Shown here: positions 17,181-25,797 of the stretch, piece after piece | Layout: every line of letters begins with the position of its first letter | Numbering within the stretch: position 1 is the stretch's first letter | From: Novosphingobium sp. SG707 | Lineage (GTDB): Bacteria > Pseudomonadota > Alphaproteobacteria > Sphingomonadales > Sphingomonadaceae | Length of the DNA stretch: 64,000 nucleotides | Reading direction: 5' to 3' | Assembly: GCF_012275515.1 (NCBI RefSeq) | Contig: NZ_JAAZQL010000011.1 | Coordinates: 1-64,000 of the forward strand | Made by a program: the position numbers and the translations under genes | The notes under the pieces: model-generated | Database searches by the model: none | Told to the model about the DNA's origin: nothing | The model's input: only the letters and a program-made list of their open reading frames with translations

Positions 17181-17843
17181 TTAGTCGGAAGGCGGGGCCG
17201 CAGCTGCCAGCCCGCCGGTAATGAAGGCCAAGAGATGATCACTCAATCGATCAGTGGCATGCTTGCTGCTGGTGGCGCCGGCAAAAAGTTGATCGATGAG
17301 TTCTGGATGGCCCAGTGTGAGTGAGTAGGCACCCAGCGCACCGAACATGCGCCAGGCAATTACATCGCGTGAGAGATCGGGACGGATCTGGGCGAGGACC
17401 TCAATGTAGCGTTGATCCACGACAGCGAGCGACTTGGACATCGTCTCTCTGATTTTGTCGTTGACGTCGGACCAGAGAACGAGCCCCATGAGATGGGTGA
17501 AAATGATTCTGTTTTCGGTGATCGCGTGATTTTCGAAAACCGGATCGAGCCATGCTCGCACAACGTCTTCGAGCATGGGGGCTGTATTCGCCCGGAGCAA
17601 CGCTTCCAGCCGATCCGACCGAGCCGTCGCCACCTTCTCGCATTCAGCGGTAAAGATGTCGGCGAACAGGCTTTCCTTGCTTCCGAAGTGATAGTTGATC
17701 GAGGCGATATTGCTGTGAGCGGCAGCTGCGATCTCGGCTATTCGCACGTCGTTATAGCCTCGTGAAAAGAACAGCTTGGTAGCCGCTTCGACAATACGGG
17801 CGCGTGTGGTTCCTGGGCCTTTCTTCAGCCGATTGGCGGTCAT
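17181..17843 (-). CDS. TetR-family transcriptional regulator
   Basis: A 220-residue TetR repressor with the N-terminal HTH TRARIVEAATKLFFSRGYND, then VRIAEIAAAAHSNIASINYHFGSKESLF, and a C-terminal ligand domain with a TetR_C-like stretch (HLMGLVLWSDV). Start ATG 17843 follows AGGGGGAG. It is divergent from the FAD oxidoreductase gene and leads a two-gene operon with the quinone-oxidoreductase-like gene. It most likely represses both directions from the intergenic region, where a TTTAAA repeat is present. Confidence 0.88.
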   Translation of the reverse strand: MTANRLKKGPGTTRARIVEAATKLFFSRGYNDVRIAEIAAAAHSNIASINYHFGSKESLFADIFTAECEKVATARSDRLEALLRANTAPMLEDVVRAWLDPVFENHAITENRIIFTHLMGLVLWSDVNDKIRETMSKSLAVVDQRYIEVLAQIRPDLSRDVIAWRMFGALGAYSLTLGHPELIDQLFAGATSSKHATDRLSDHLLAFITGGLAAAAPPSD

Positions 17844-17921
17844 GCTATCTCCCCCTTGGCGCAACCGATGTATCGTCCAACCTGCTCCCCGGCAATCTGA
17901 GATCGCGAAGTTGTTGCCTCG

Positions 17922-17941
17922 ATTTAAACCATCATTTAAAG
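17922..17941. promoter_or_regulatory. Candidate TetR operator between divergent genes
   Basis: Two self-complementary TTTAAA boxes at 17923-17928 and 17935-17940, separated by 6 bp, lie between the divergent TetR and FAD-oxidoreductase genes, 33 bp upstream of the latter. The layout suits a dimeric repressor, but TTTAAA is also common in promoters. Confidence 0.3.
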
Positions 17942-17973
17942 TGAGTCAACGAATCGATAGTGAACGGAGAGAA

Positions 17974-19554
17974 ATGTCCATGGCGCAATATGATATCGTT
18001 GTTGTAGGGGGCGGGCATAATGGCCTGGTCGCTGCGGCTTACCTCGCCAAGGCGGGAAAGCAGGTCATCGTCCTTGAGGCGAAACCCTTCTTCGGCGGCG
18101 GCGTGGTCACACGGGAGTTGACGGTTCCCGGCTTCAAGCACGACCAGCACAGCATGAGCCACATCATGCTTCAGGCCAATCCGCTGATTGTGAATGATGA
18201 GTTGGGGCTAAAGTCGAAATTCGGCCTGAAATACAATTTCCCCAAGCGCCCGTTCGTGTCGATCTTCGAGGACGGTTCCTCAATCAGCATGTTCACGGAC
18301 CCGGCCGCCAATGTGGCGGAGATCGCCCGTTTCTCTGCCGAAGACGCGCAGGCCTACGCGGAAGTTTCTGCTCTTGGCGCCAAGCTCCTGCCCATGCTTA
18401 CGGCTGGCATGTTCGTCCCGCCGGCACCTTTTGGTGCGACGTTTGCGATGCTGGATCAAAGCCTTGAAGGCCGCGTGATGCTGGACATCCTGCAGCGCAG
18501 TGCCTGGGATCTGGTGAGCGATCGCTTCAAGAATGAAAAAGTCCGCATGCATTTCCTCAAATTGCTGAGCGAGAATCTGGCGGCGCCCTTCGAGCGTGGC
18601 ACCGGGATTGGCCTGCTGTTTTTTGTCGCGGCCATCGAACGCTACGGGTGCGGCGCGGCGGTGGGCGGAAGCGGCGAATTGTCGCGGGCGCTTGCCGATT
18701 GCATCAAGAGCCATGGCGGCGAGATCCGCTGCGATACACCGGTTACCAAACTCATCGTCAGCGGCGGACGCGCAACCGGCGTGCGGACGGCCGATAATGA
18801 AGAAATCATGGCGCGCGATGCCGTCATCGGCGCGATCCACCCGCATCTGCTCGGTCGGTTCATCGATGGGCTCGACACAGGCGTTGTTCAGCGCGCCGAG
18901 CGTGTGCAGCAGGCGGCCTACAGTGCCTTCGCCGTCCATGCCGCGCTCAATGAACCGCTGCGATTCAAGAGCGACGAGAATGTCGACGATGGTTACGTGG
19001 TCGAACTGCACTCGGGTGGGATGGAGGATTTCCTGCGCAAGTTTGACGACATGAAATATGGTCACTTGCCCAAAAAACCTCTGATCGGGGCATCCTCACC
19101 ATCGGTGGCGGATACTACCCGCGTTCCCGAAGGCAAGGCGACCTTCTATGCCTTTTCCTATGCACCATATGAGCTTGCCGATGGCGGCGCTGCGGCGTGG
19201 GATCGCATCAAGGAGCAGCATCAGCAGCATATCATTGAAGAAATTGGGCTGTTCTGTCACAACCTTGATGCTGACAACATCATTGCCGTGCATTCTGATT
19301 CGCCGCTCGATCTTGAACGCAGCTCGCCCAGCTTCCAGCGTGGCGATATCCATGGCTGCGCCCCCTATCTCAATCAGTTCGCAGCGCACCGCCCAACCCC
19401 TGACCTTGGCAATTACACCGTGCCTGGGGTTGAACGGATGTATCTTGTCGGTCCCTTCCTCCATCCCGGGGGCGGTGTGTTCGGCGCGGGCCGCGGTACG
19501 GCGATCCGCATGTTTGACGATCTGGGCATGGATTTCGACAAGGTGATCTCGTGA
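17974..19554 (+). CDS. FAD-dependent oxidoreductase, phytoene-dehydrogenase-like
   Basis: A 526-residue flavoprotein with an N-terminal dinucleotide fold (DIVVVGGGHNGLVAAAYLAK, then an acidic VIVLEA) and a C-terminal family block YLVGPFLHPGGGVFGAGRG, as in phytoene desaturase-type NAD(P)/FAD oxidoreductases. ATG 17974 (MSMAQYD) follows GGAGAG; upstream codons lie in the TetR promoter. It is the first gene of a run with a small overlapping gene, an SDR and a Rieske oxygenase. Its role is likely desaturation or oxidation of an alicyclic or aromatic intermediate; the reaction is not determined. Confidence 0.85.
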   Translation: MSMAQYDIVVVGGGHNGLVAAAYLAKAGKQVIVLEAKPFFGGGVVTRELTVPGFKHDQHSMSHIMLQANPLIVNDELGLKSKFGLKYNFPKRPFVSIFEDGSSISMFTDPAANVAEIARFSAEDAQAYAEVSALGAKLLPMLTAGMFVPPAPFGATFAMLDQSLEGRVMLDILQRSAWDLVSDRFKNEKVRMHFLKLLSENLAAPFERGTGIGLLFFVAAIERYGCGAAVGGSGELSRALADCIKSHGGEIRCDTPVTKLIVSGGRATGVRTADNEEIMARDAVIGAIHPHLLGRFIDGLDTGVVQRAERVQQAAYSAFAVHAALNEPLRFKSDENVDDGYVVELHSGGMEDFLRKFDDMKYGHLPKKPLIGASSPSVADTTRVPEGKATFYAFSYAPYELADGGAAAWDRIKEQHQQHIIEEIGLFCHNLDADNIIAVHSDSPLDLERSSPSFQRGDIHGCAPYLNQFAAHRPTPDLGNYTVPGVERMYLVGPFLHPGGGVFGAGRGTAIRMFDDLGMDFDKVIS

Positions 19555-19763
19555 AGATACTCTCGCAGGACCGAAGCAGCCTCATGGAGGTGACGGCGCT
19601 CGATATTGCCTCGGGCGAGCTTGTGATCAAGGGCAAGGTTTTCGGCACCATGCCGATGTCTGCTCGCCTGTCGCCGGATGAGGCGCGGAAGGGTTTGAAG
19701 CTCCTCAGCCCCCGCATCCTCATCTTCTTGCTCACGTTCCTCTTTCGGAGTGGCAAGTCGTGA
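19551..19763 (+). CDS. Small protein of unknown function
   Basis: A 70-residue reading frame that starts at GTG overlapping the FAD-oxidoreductase stop (GTGA) and whose own stop overlaps the GTG start of the SDR gene. These two 4-bp overlaps strongly suggest a translated, coupled gene rather than a shadow. The sequence has a beta-rich N-terminal part (VTALDIASGELVIKGKVFGTMP) and a hydrophobic C-terminal helix (ILIFLLTFLF). I do not recognise a family. Confidence 0.6.
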   Translation: MKILSQDRSSLMEVTALDIASGELVIKGKVFGTMPMSARLSPDEARKGLKLLSPRILIFLLTFLFRSGKS

Positions 19764-20530
19764 CGGCCCCGGTATCAAGCCGGGTCGCGGCTATCACTGG
19801 GGCGGGTTCCGGGGTAGGGCGGGCGACCGCGCTGCGCTTTGCACGCGAGGGATATAGCGTGCTCCTGTGTGACCGCGTATCCTGCGATGGCGTTCTTGAG
19901 GAGATTGGCAGCTCCGGAGGCCGGGCCGAGGCCATAATGATCGATCTTGCGGATGCGCGTTGCGGAGAGATGATTGTAGGGCAGGCGTCCAAGCTGTTCG
20001 GTGGTCTGGATGTTCTGATCCACAATGCCGCAATCGGGACATCTGGCACGGTCGAGACGGTGCCAGATGTTGATTTCGAGCGCGTGCTGGATGTCAATCT
20101 TATGGCGGGCATTCGACTGGCACGCGAAGCGGTGCCGATTATGCGGGAGCGTGGCGGCGGGGCAATTCTGTTTACCGCGGCGCTCGCGGGACACCGCTAC
20201 GTGCCCAATGCGGTTGCTTATGCGGTGAGCAAGGCGGCGTTGATCCACCTAACCCGTTGCATGGCAATCGATCATGGACCCGATGGTATCCGCACCAATT
20301 GCGTCACTCCGGGGCCCATTAACACGCCTATGTTGCACGAGGCGTCGGCGGTTTTTGGTATCCCGGTGGAAGCGATGCGCGCCGGAATGCCGACCGGACA
20401 TATCCCGGAACCCGATGAGATTGCGGCGACCTTTGCGTTTCTGGCAAGCCCGGCCGCGCGGTCAATCAACGGCCAGGCGATCGGCATGGATGGGGGGATG
20501 TCAGTAGGATTCTTTTCGCCCAAGCCATAG
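19760..20530 (+). CDS. Short-chain dehydrogenase/reductase (SDR) family protein
   Basis: A 256-residue classical SDR fold: the nucleotide-binding TGAGSGVGRATALRFAREG, the NNAG-like HNAAIG, the active-site YAVSK, and the C-terminal INGQAIGMDGGMS. The catalytic Ser position, 13 residues before the Tyr, is Ala (LFTAALAG where ISSxAG is usual), so activity as a normal dehydrogenase is uncertain. Start is GTG 19760, overlapping the preceding stop, with GGAG upstream. Neighbours suggest it acts with the FAD oxidoreductase and the Rieske oxygenase. Confidence 0.88.
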   Translation: MTAPVSSRVAAITGAGSGVGRATALRFAREGYSVLLCDRVSCDGVLEEIGSSGGRAEAIMIDLADARCGEMIVGQASKLFGGLDVLIHNAAIGTSGTVETVPDVDFERVLDVNLMAGIRLAREAVPIMRERGGGAILFTAALAGHRYVPNAVAYAVSKAALIHLTRCMAIDHGPDGIRTNCVTPGPINTPMLHEASAVFGIPVEAMRAGMPTGHIPEPDEIAATFAFLASPAARSINGQAIGMDGGMSVGFFSPKP

Positions 20531-20556
20531 TTTACGCATTAGGTCATTATAAAAAA

Positions 20557-20637
20557 GGCTGGCGCCGTCCCGCGGTGCAATGGCGACCATTCTGCCTTCT
20601 GGTGCAGTGGTCTTGTATCCGTCAACGAGCGCCAGCC
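20557..20637. promoter_or_regulatory. Long-range inverted repeat before the second Rieske gene
   Basis: GGCTGGCGC (20557-20565) and GCGCCAGCC (20629-20637) are perfect 9-bp inverted repeats flanking 63 bp, ending 17 bp before the Rieske start. In RNA this would form a GC-rich stem sequestering the leader; on DNA it could be two regulator half-sites. Function unknown. Confidence 0.35.
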
Positions 20638-20654
20638 AACTGGGAGAGAGCATC

Positions 20655-21686
20655 ATGAACCCCAACTATATTCGTGAGGCGTGGTACCCGGTTGCCTTGG
20701 TGAGCGAGATTGAACCGGGCAAAATGATCTCGCGCGAGGTGATGGACGAGCCTCTGGTCTTGTTCCGAAATTCTCAGAATGGCATCAGTGTGCTGTCTGA
20801 TGTTTGCCCGCACCGGTTTGCTCCATTGAGTATGGGGCGGATCGATAAGGGTATCATCACGTGTCCTTATCATGGGCTGGAATTTGACAGCAAAGGGCAT
20901 TGTGTCCGCAACCCCCATGGTGAAGGGGTCATACCCAAAGCGGCGCCATTGCGAAGCTATCCCGTTAAGGCCGATCGCGGCATTGTCTGGTTGTGGACGG
21001 GCCTTGGCGATCCCACCAAGGACATTCCTGAACTGGATTTCCTCGATCTGCCGGCAAGCGCCGTTGCGGAAGGTTTGTTCAACTCGTCAGGCCATTATCA
21101 GCTTGTGATCGATAACTTGCTCGATCTGAGCCACGCCGATTTTCTGCACCCCGGCCTGCTTGGAACCGGCGGGGCGGTTACAGGGCAAACCCCTAAAATC
21201 ACACGCGAAGGCAATAAAATCACCAGCCTTTGGACCTGGGAGGATAGTCAGGCGATGGCTCTGTTCGCCCCTTTCCTGCCAGAAGGCGGTGCGCATACAG
21301 ATGGCTGGCTCAAGGTCGAATGGTCGCCCCCGGCGCGTTTGGTCATTTCATCGGGGGCATCATCGCGGCTTGATCGGACAACCAAAGAGCTGAAGATCGA
21401 GGCCATCCACGCCTTGACCCCGGCAACCCCCGATTCGACCCATTACTTGTTCCGGGCCGTTCGCAATTGGGCCCTTGAGGACCAGGCGATGACGGACATC
21501 ACGACCCGTGCCGTGATGGCGGCTTTCACAACCGAGGACGGGCCAATGATAAGGGCCGTGCAAGACAATATGCGGGGCCGGGACTTTTGGAAACTTCGCC
21601 CTTGGTTACTGTCAGGCGACGGTGGCGCTGTGATGGCACGACGGGCGATCGAACGGTTGGTCAAGGAGGAGCAGGCGGCGCCTTGA
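20655..21686 (+). CDS. Rieske non-heme iron oxygenase, vanillate-demethylase/DdmC-like (second)
   Basis: A 343-residue aromatic-ring or demethylating oxygenase. Rieske ligands C51-x-H53 (CPHRFAPLSMG) and C70-x2-H73 (CPYHGLEF); mononuclear iron motif DNLLDLSHADFLH. It is paralogous to the enzyme at 14159, with the same length and motif layout but a different regulator context (TetR-controlled block instead of AraC). ATG 20655 follows GGGAGAG. The ferredoxin/reductase partner is not in the window. Two different oxygenases in one region suggest successive demethylation or hydroxylation steps, which is inference. Confidence 0.9.
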   Translation: MNPNYIREAWYPVALVSEIEPGKMISREVMDEPLVLFRNSQNGISVLSDVCPHRFAPLSMGRIDKGIITCPYHGLEFDSKGHCVRNPHGEGVIPKAAPLRSYPVKADRGIVWLWTGLGDPTKDIPELDFLDLPASAVAEGLFNSSGHYQLVIDNLLDLSHADFLHPGLLGTGGAVTGQTPKITREGNKITSLWTWEDSQAMALFAPFLPEGGAHTDGWLKVEWSPPARLVISSGASSRLDRTTKELKIEAIHALTPATPDSTHYLFRAVRNWALEDQAMTDITTRAVMAAFTTEDGPMIRAVQDNMRGRDFWKLRPWLLSGDGGAVMARRAIERLVKEEQAAP

Positions 21687-21871
21687 ACGCTCTGGCGCGG
21701 GGCAGGCGGCGAAGGGGCAAACTGGGCATGGAGTGCTTGGGACGCTTTCATTGTCGATGCTTGCCGGAGGTGGGAAATGGGCATGGCTCAGGCTCAAACT
21801 CGAAATTGATTTTGAAAACTCTCGAGCCCGTTGAATTTGGGATTCTCTGCTGATGCCGGAGGCTGTTTGGG

Positions 21872-22144
21872 ATGTTGTGTTTGCTGTTTTGGTTGTCGGA
21901 TCGGGCGTGCGCAGTGATCGGACCACTTTTGACTGATCGCCCGCCCGAAGCACCGCGGTTTGATGGCCGACATGTGATATCTGGTGTTATCCGCTTGCGC
22001 AGGCGTGTTGGCCGCTGGACCGACTGTCCAGTCAATGATGGCTCTCCGACGAGATGGAATTGCCTGGGCATCTGGACCCGCATTCTGACGGTTTTGACTG
22101 AAGAAGGCTGGATCGCACAGATCAGCCGTCTCAAGATCGCATAA
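21872..22144 (+). pseudogene. IS5-family transposase N-terminal remnant
   Basis: A 90-residue frame resembles the N-terminal (DUF4096) domain of IS5-family transposases: FWLSDRACAVIGPLLTDRP, FDGRHVISGVIRLRRRVGRW, then IWTRILTVLTEEGW. The rest of the transposase is missing and the fragment ends just before the LysR start. The stretch 21687-21871 holds nothing I can support. Confidence 0.55.
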
Positions 22145-22147
22145 ATC

Positions 22148-23119
22148 ATGTCTGCACCAGTCAATCTAGCGGGCGTTGACCTGAACCTGCTGCTCGCGTT
22201 CGAAGCCTTGCTGAAGCACGGGAGTGTAACACATGCCGGAGCCGCGATCGGTTTGAGCCAGCCAAGCATGAGCCATGCGCTCAAACGGTTGCGGCATCTC
22301 TTGGATGATGAGTTATTCTGTCGTGACGGTTCAGGGATGCAGCCGACCCCGCGCGCGCAGGAATTGGCCCCCTATATCGTAGAGGGGCTCGCGCTATTGC
22401 GCGCCGCAGTGAACCAAAGGATCGAATTCGTTCCCACCGAGTCTGATCGCCGTTTTATCCTGGGTATGTCGGATGTGGCGGCCTTTGGTGTGCTCCCTTT
22501 GCTGATGCCTGCATTAAGGCGGCTGGCGCCCAAGATGGACCTGATCGTCGTTGACCTCGCAGCGGCTGAGGCAACAGAAGAATTGCGGCTCGGAAAGATC
22601 GACCTTGCCCTGAACGCCTTCGTTGAAATTCCAGCCGAACTGCAAAGTCGTACGCTTTTCACCATTCCCATGACCTGCGTGGTGGATCGGCGCAATCCGC
22701 GATTGAAGGACGGGGCGCTGAGTCTGGAGGCCTTCAAGGAACTGCCACATGTTCAGGTCGCGGGGGCGCGGTCAGGTCTCGTTACCGATTATGAGGTGCA
22801 GGCGATCGGTATTCGCAGGAGGGTCGCGCTTCAGGTCCCCCATAGCCTTGCAGTGCCCGCCGCCGTGCTGGGCACGGATCTCATCGCGGTCCTCGATAGT
22901 CTCACCGCCAGTGCATTTCAGGATTGGCCTGACTTATGTTTTGTGCCGCCGCCCATCCCGATGGCGCCCGTTGGCGCGCTGGCCTTGTGGCATTCCCGCA
23001 ATCAGTACGACTCTGGCCACAAATGGCTCAGGGAGCTAATATTTGAACTGCAAATGTGCAAGAGCGAGGAGCCGGGATGGTCACGTCACCAGCTGCAGCC
23101 CTTCCCATTAACTCGATGA
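22148..23119 (+). CDS. LysR-family transcriptional regulator
   Basis: A 323-residue LysR regulator with HTH LDLNLLLAFEALLKHGSVTH, then AGAAIGLSQPSMSHALKRLRHLLDDELF, and an effector-binding domain. It belongs to the NodD-like branch, similar to the proteins at 11509 and 26738. It precedes the TonB receptor at 23349 on the same strand, which is its most likely target. No strong ribosome site is visible before ATG 22148, which follows an IS remnant. The effector is unknown. Confidence 0.88.
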   Translation: MSAPVNLAGVDLNLLLAFEALLKHGSVTHAGAAIGLSQPSMSHALKRLRHLLDDELFCRDGSGMQPTPRAQELAPYIVEGLALLRAAVNQRIEFVPTESDRRFILGMSDVAAFGVLPLLMPALRRLAPKMDLIVVDLAAAEATEELRLGKIDLALNAFVEIPAELQSRTLFTIPMTCVVDRRNPRLKDGALSLEAFKELPHVQVAGARSGLVTDYEVQAIGIRRRVALQVPHSLAVPAAVLGTDLIAVLDSLTASAFQDWPDLCFVPPPIPMAPVGALALWHSRNQYDSGHKWLRELIFELQMCKSEEPGWSRHQLQPFPLTR

Positions 23120-23348
23120 ATAGGGCCATACGGAATATCGATTTCCAGTATAGTCATCGCTGCCGTATGACAATTTTGAAAACAAGAGAGAAGACCGACC
23201 TGATGAACAGGCGGCCATTGTAAAGCGCCCCCTTTTTGATCGACTGCCCTTGCATCCATGGGATCAGGGCCGCGGCGGCAATGTCGGTGGCCGTCAACGC
23301 GGCCAACGTCAAAGAGCGGGCGGTTTATAACCATGGGAGGGAACCAGA

Positions 23349-25541
23349 ATGAAAACTTATCTTTCACTGTCCACATGCGTGCTCGCATCGGCTCTGGCTG
23401 TTCCGGCACATGCCCAGACGGCGGCCTCAGCCAGGCCGGATACCAACGCCAAGCCAGCGACTGTGGAAGAAATTGTGGTCACGGCGCAGCGCCGTGCGGA
23501 AAACCTGCAAAACGTGCCTATCTCGGTCACCGCAGTAAGCGCAACGAGGTTGTCGAGCGCTGGTATCACCAATGCGCAGGCTTTGGCGACTGTCACTCCG
23601 GCGCTGACAGTCAATAACGCCTCGGGCTATTTCCTGCCCAAAATCCGCGGGATAGGCGCCTCCACATTTGGGCCGGGTCTTGAAAATTCCATCGCGGTCT
23701 ATGTCGACAACGTATATTATGCCGCTTCCTCGGCCTCCCTGTTCTCATTCAACAATATCGAGCGAGTTGAAGTGTTGAAGGGACCGCAAGGCACGTTGTT
23801 CGGGCGCAACGCCACGGGTGGTCTCATCAACATCCTCACGAAAGATCCTTCCAGGACGCCTGGCGGCTCGGCCAGTTTGTCTTATGGAAATTATCAGACA
23901 CTTTCAGGAAGCCTCTATCTCACAACCGGGCTCTCCGATAATGCTGCCATCGATATTTCGTTTGTGGGCAGCCATCAGGGCAAGGGCTTTGGAACGAATC
24001 TGGCAACCGGGCGCGACGTTAACAAGACCGACAGCGACATTGGCCTGCGCTCCAAGCTGTTGTGGGAGCCTGGACCCAATACGGCCATTCGATTGAGCGG
24101 CGACTATTCACAGACGCGCGGAAATAATCCCGCATTTCGGGATTTCCCGGGTGAACAACCACTATTTGGTCTGGCTAGAACAGGTTCGCCGTGGGATGCC
24201 AACACCAATGTCGAACCGAAACAGAATAGCAGCAGCGGCGGCGCGGCGCTGAGGATCGACCAAGGTCTGGGCAACATCCAACTCGTCAGTATCTCGGCCT
24301 ATCGCAGCTCAACCACCAATTTTGCTTTTGATTTCGATCTCACTCCGGTCCCGGCGCTAGGCATTTTTGTCAAGCAGAACGATCGGCAGTTTAGCCAGGA
24401 GCTGCAGCTTCAATCGAATAAATCATCCCATATCAAGTGGGTCTTGGGTGGCTTCTATTTCCACGGGTACAGCGCCTATGCCCCCAGCGATCTCGTTATT
24501 GGTTTTCCATTAGACCAGCCGGGTTCTCCCTTCTTTCCATTTTCCCGGATGCGGACCACTGGGACTGTGAAGACCGATTCCTACGCGGGATATGGTCAGG
24601 TGACCGTACCGGTCGGACCTTCGACAAACATTACAGGTGGCTTGCGCTATACGTCAGAGCGGCGCAGCATTGACGGTATGAGTTCTGCACAGCTGCCTGA
24701 CGGCTCCTTCATCGACCTCCTGCCCTCTGGTGCTGGCACTCAGTCCAAGCAGTTCAACAAGCTTACGTGGCGCGTGAGTGTCGATCACAAGATCGATGAT
24801 GTCCTGCTTTACGCCTCGTACAATCGCGGGTTCAAGGCTGGCGGGTTTAATCTGGGCACGCCTGAGCAGCCTGCATTTGAGCCGGAAGTTCTCGATGCCT
24901 ATGAGGCGGGGCTGAAAATGGATCTGCTGGACAGGCGGCTGCGTGTCAATCCCGCGATCTTCTATTATAATTACACCAATATTCAAGTGCCCAAGCCCCT
25001 TCCCACCGGAACCGTCGGCATTGTCAACGGGCCATCGGCGAAAATCTACGGCCTCGACATTGACGGTGAGGTTATCATTAGTTCGCGCCTGAAGCTGAAC
25101 TTTGGCGCGACCGTGATCCATGACCGTTTTGGCGATTTCCCCAATGCACTGATGAATGCGCCCAATCCGGCGGGTGGTGTAATTCAGACCCTCTTCAATG
25201 CGCGTGGAAATCGGATCCCGGTCACGGCTGACTTCAGCACGAGCCTTGGCGGGCTCTACACCTTGCCTGTCGGCGCCGGGGACATGGTTTTCTCCGTCGA
25301 TTGGAATCATAACGATGGATATTTTACCAATGTCGATAATCTGCGCAGGCAGAAGTCTTTCGACATGGTGAACGCATCGATCGCCTTCAACACGGCGGAC
25401 GAAAGGTTTAGCCTTCGCGGCTGGGTCAGAAATATCGGAAACGAAGCGGTTCTACTCTATTCCAATTCCAGCAATACCAGCTCGGCGGCATCTTATGGGG
25501 CGCCGCGTACATATGGGCTGACTTTTCAAACTAAATTCTGA
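23349..25541 (+). CDS. TonB-dependent receptor
   Basis: A 730-residue outer-membrane receptor with signal peptide MKTYLSLSTCVLASALAVPAHAQ, TonB-box-like EEIVVTAQRR near residue 40, a plug (IRGIGASTFGPGLENSIAVY, VEVLKGPQGTLFGRNATGGLINILTKDP) and a barrel ending in YGLTFQTKF. A GGGAGGGAACCAG ribosome site precedes the ATG. It follows a LysR gene after 229 bp of non-coding DNA. It is of the pesticin/FyuA-like subgroup often found in sphingomonad catabolic clusters. The substrate is undetermined. Confidence 0.93.
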   Translation: MKTYLSLSTCVLASALAVPAHAQTAASARPDTNAKPATVEEIVVTAQRRAENLQNVPISVTAVSATRLSSAGITNAQALATVTPALTVNNASGYFLPKIRGIGASTFGPGLENSIAVYVDNVYYAASSASLFSFNNIERVEVLKGPQGTLFGRNATGGLINILTKDPSRTPGGSASLSYGNYQTLSGSLYLTTGLSDNAAIDISFVGSHQGKGFGTNLATGRDVNKTDSDIGLRSKLLWEPGPNTAIRLSGDYSQTRGNNPAFRDFPGEQPLFGLARTGSPWDANTNVEPKQNSSSGGAALRIDQGLGNIQLVSISAYRSSTTNFAFDFDLTPVPALGIFVKQNDRQFSQELQLQSNKSSHIKWVLGGFYFHGYSAYAPSDLVIGFPLDQPGSPFFPFSRMRTTGTVKTDSYAGYGQVTVPVGPSTNITGGLRYTSERRSIDGMSSAQLPDGSFIDLLPSGAGTQSKQFNKLTWRVSVDHKIDDVLLYASYNRGFKAGGFNLGTPEQPAFEPEVLDAYEAGLKMDLLDRRLRVNPAIFYYNYTNIQVPKPLPTGTVGIVNGPSAKIYGLDIDGEVIISSRLKLNFGATVIHDRFGDFPNALMNAPNPAGGVIQTLFNARGNRIPVTADFSTSLGGLYTLPVGAGDMVFSVDWNHNDGYFTNVDNLRRQKSFDMVNASIAFNTADERFSLRGWVRNIGNEAVLLYSNSSNTSSAASYGAPRTYGLTFQTKF

Positions 25542-25557
25542 TAATTTATAATTATCA
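25539..25557. terminator. AT-rich hairpin at the receptor stop codon
   Basis: TGATAATT / AATTATCA with a TAT loop is a perfect 8-bp palindrome that includes the receptor stop codon (25539-25541). It has no clear U-tract, so it may be a weak terminator, an mRNA 3' end stabiliser, or an operator. The following DNA (25560-25690) is markedly AT-rich and contains no gene. Confidence 0.35.
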
Positions 25558-25797
25558 ACAAAATTTGAAATGTAGTTGTCGATAAATATTTGATAATCGT
25601 ATGATTACTATTTTTGTACATATATTTTTCTAAAAAATATTTCTAGCATAAATGTAATTTAATTGAGAATAATTATATTGTGGAGAATATGATGGTGTGT
25701 CGTGCAACAAGAAATAGGTTGGGCGGTTTTCACGCGTGTCGTGGGTGCGACTTTGGCGAAGCGCTGTGCTGCGCATGTCGGACTGGAGTGTGAAACG

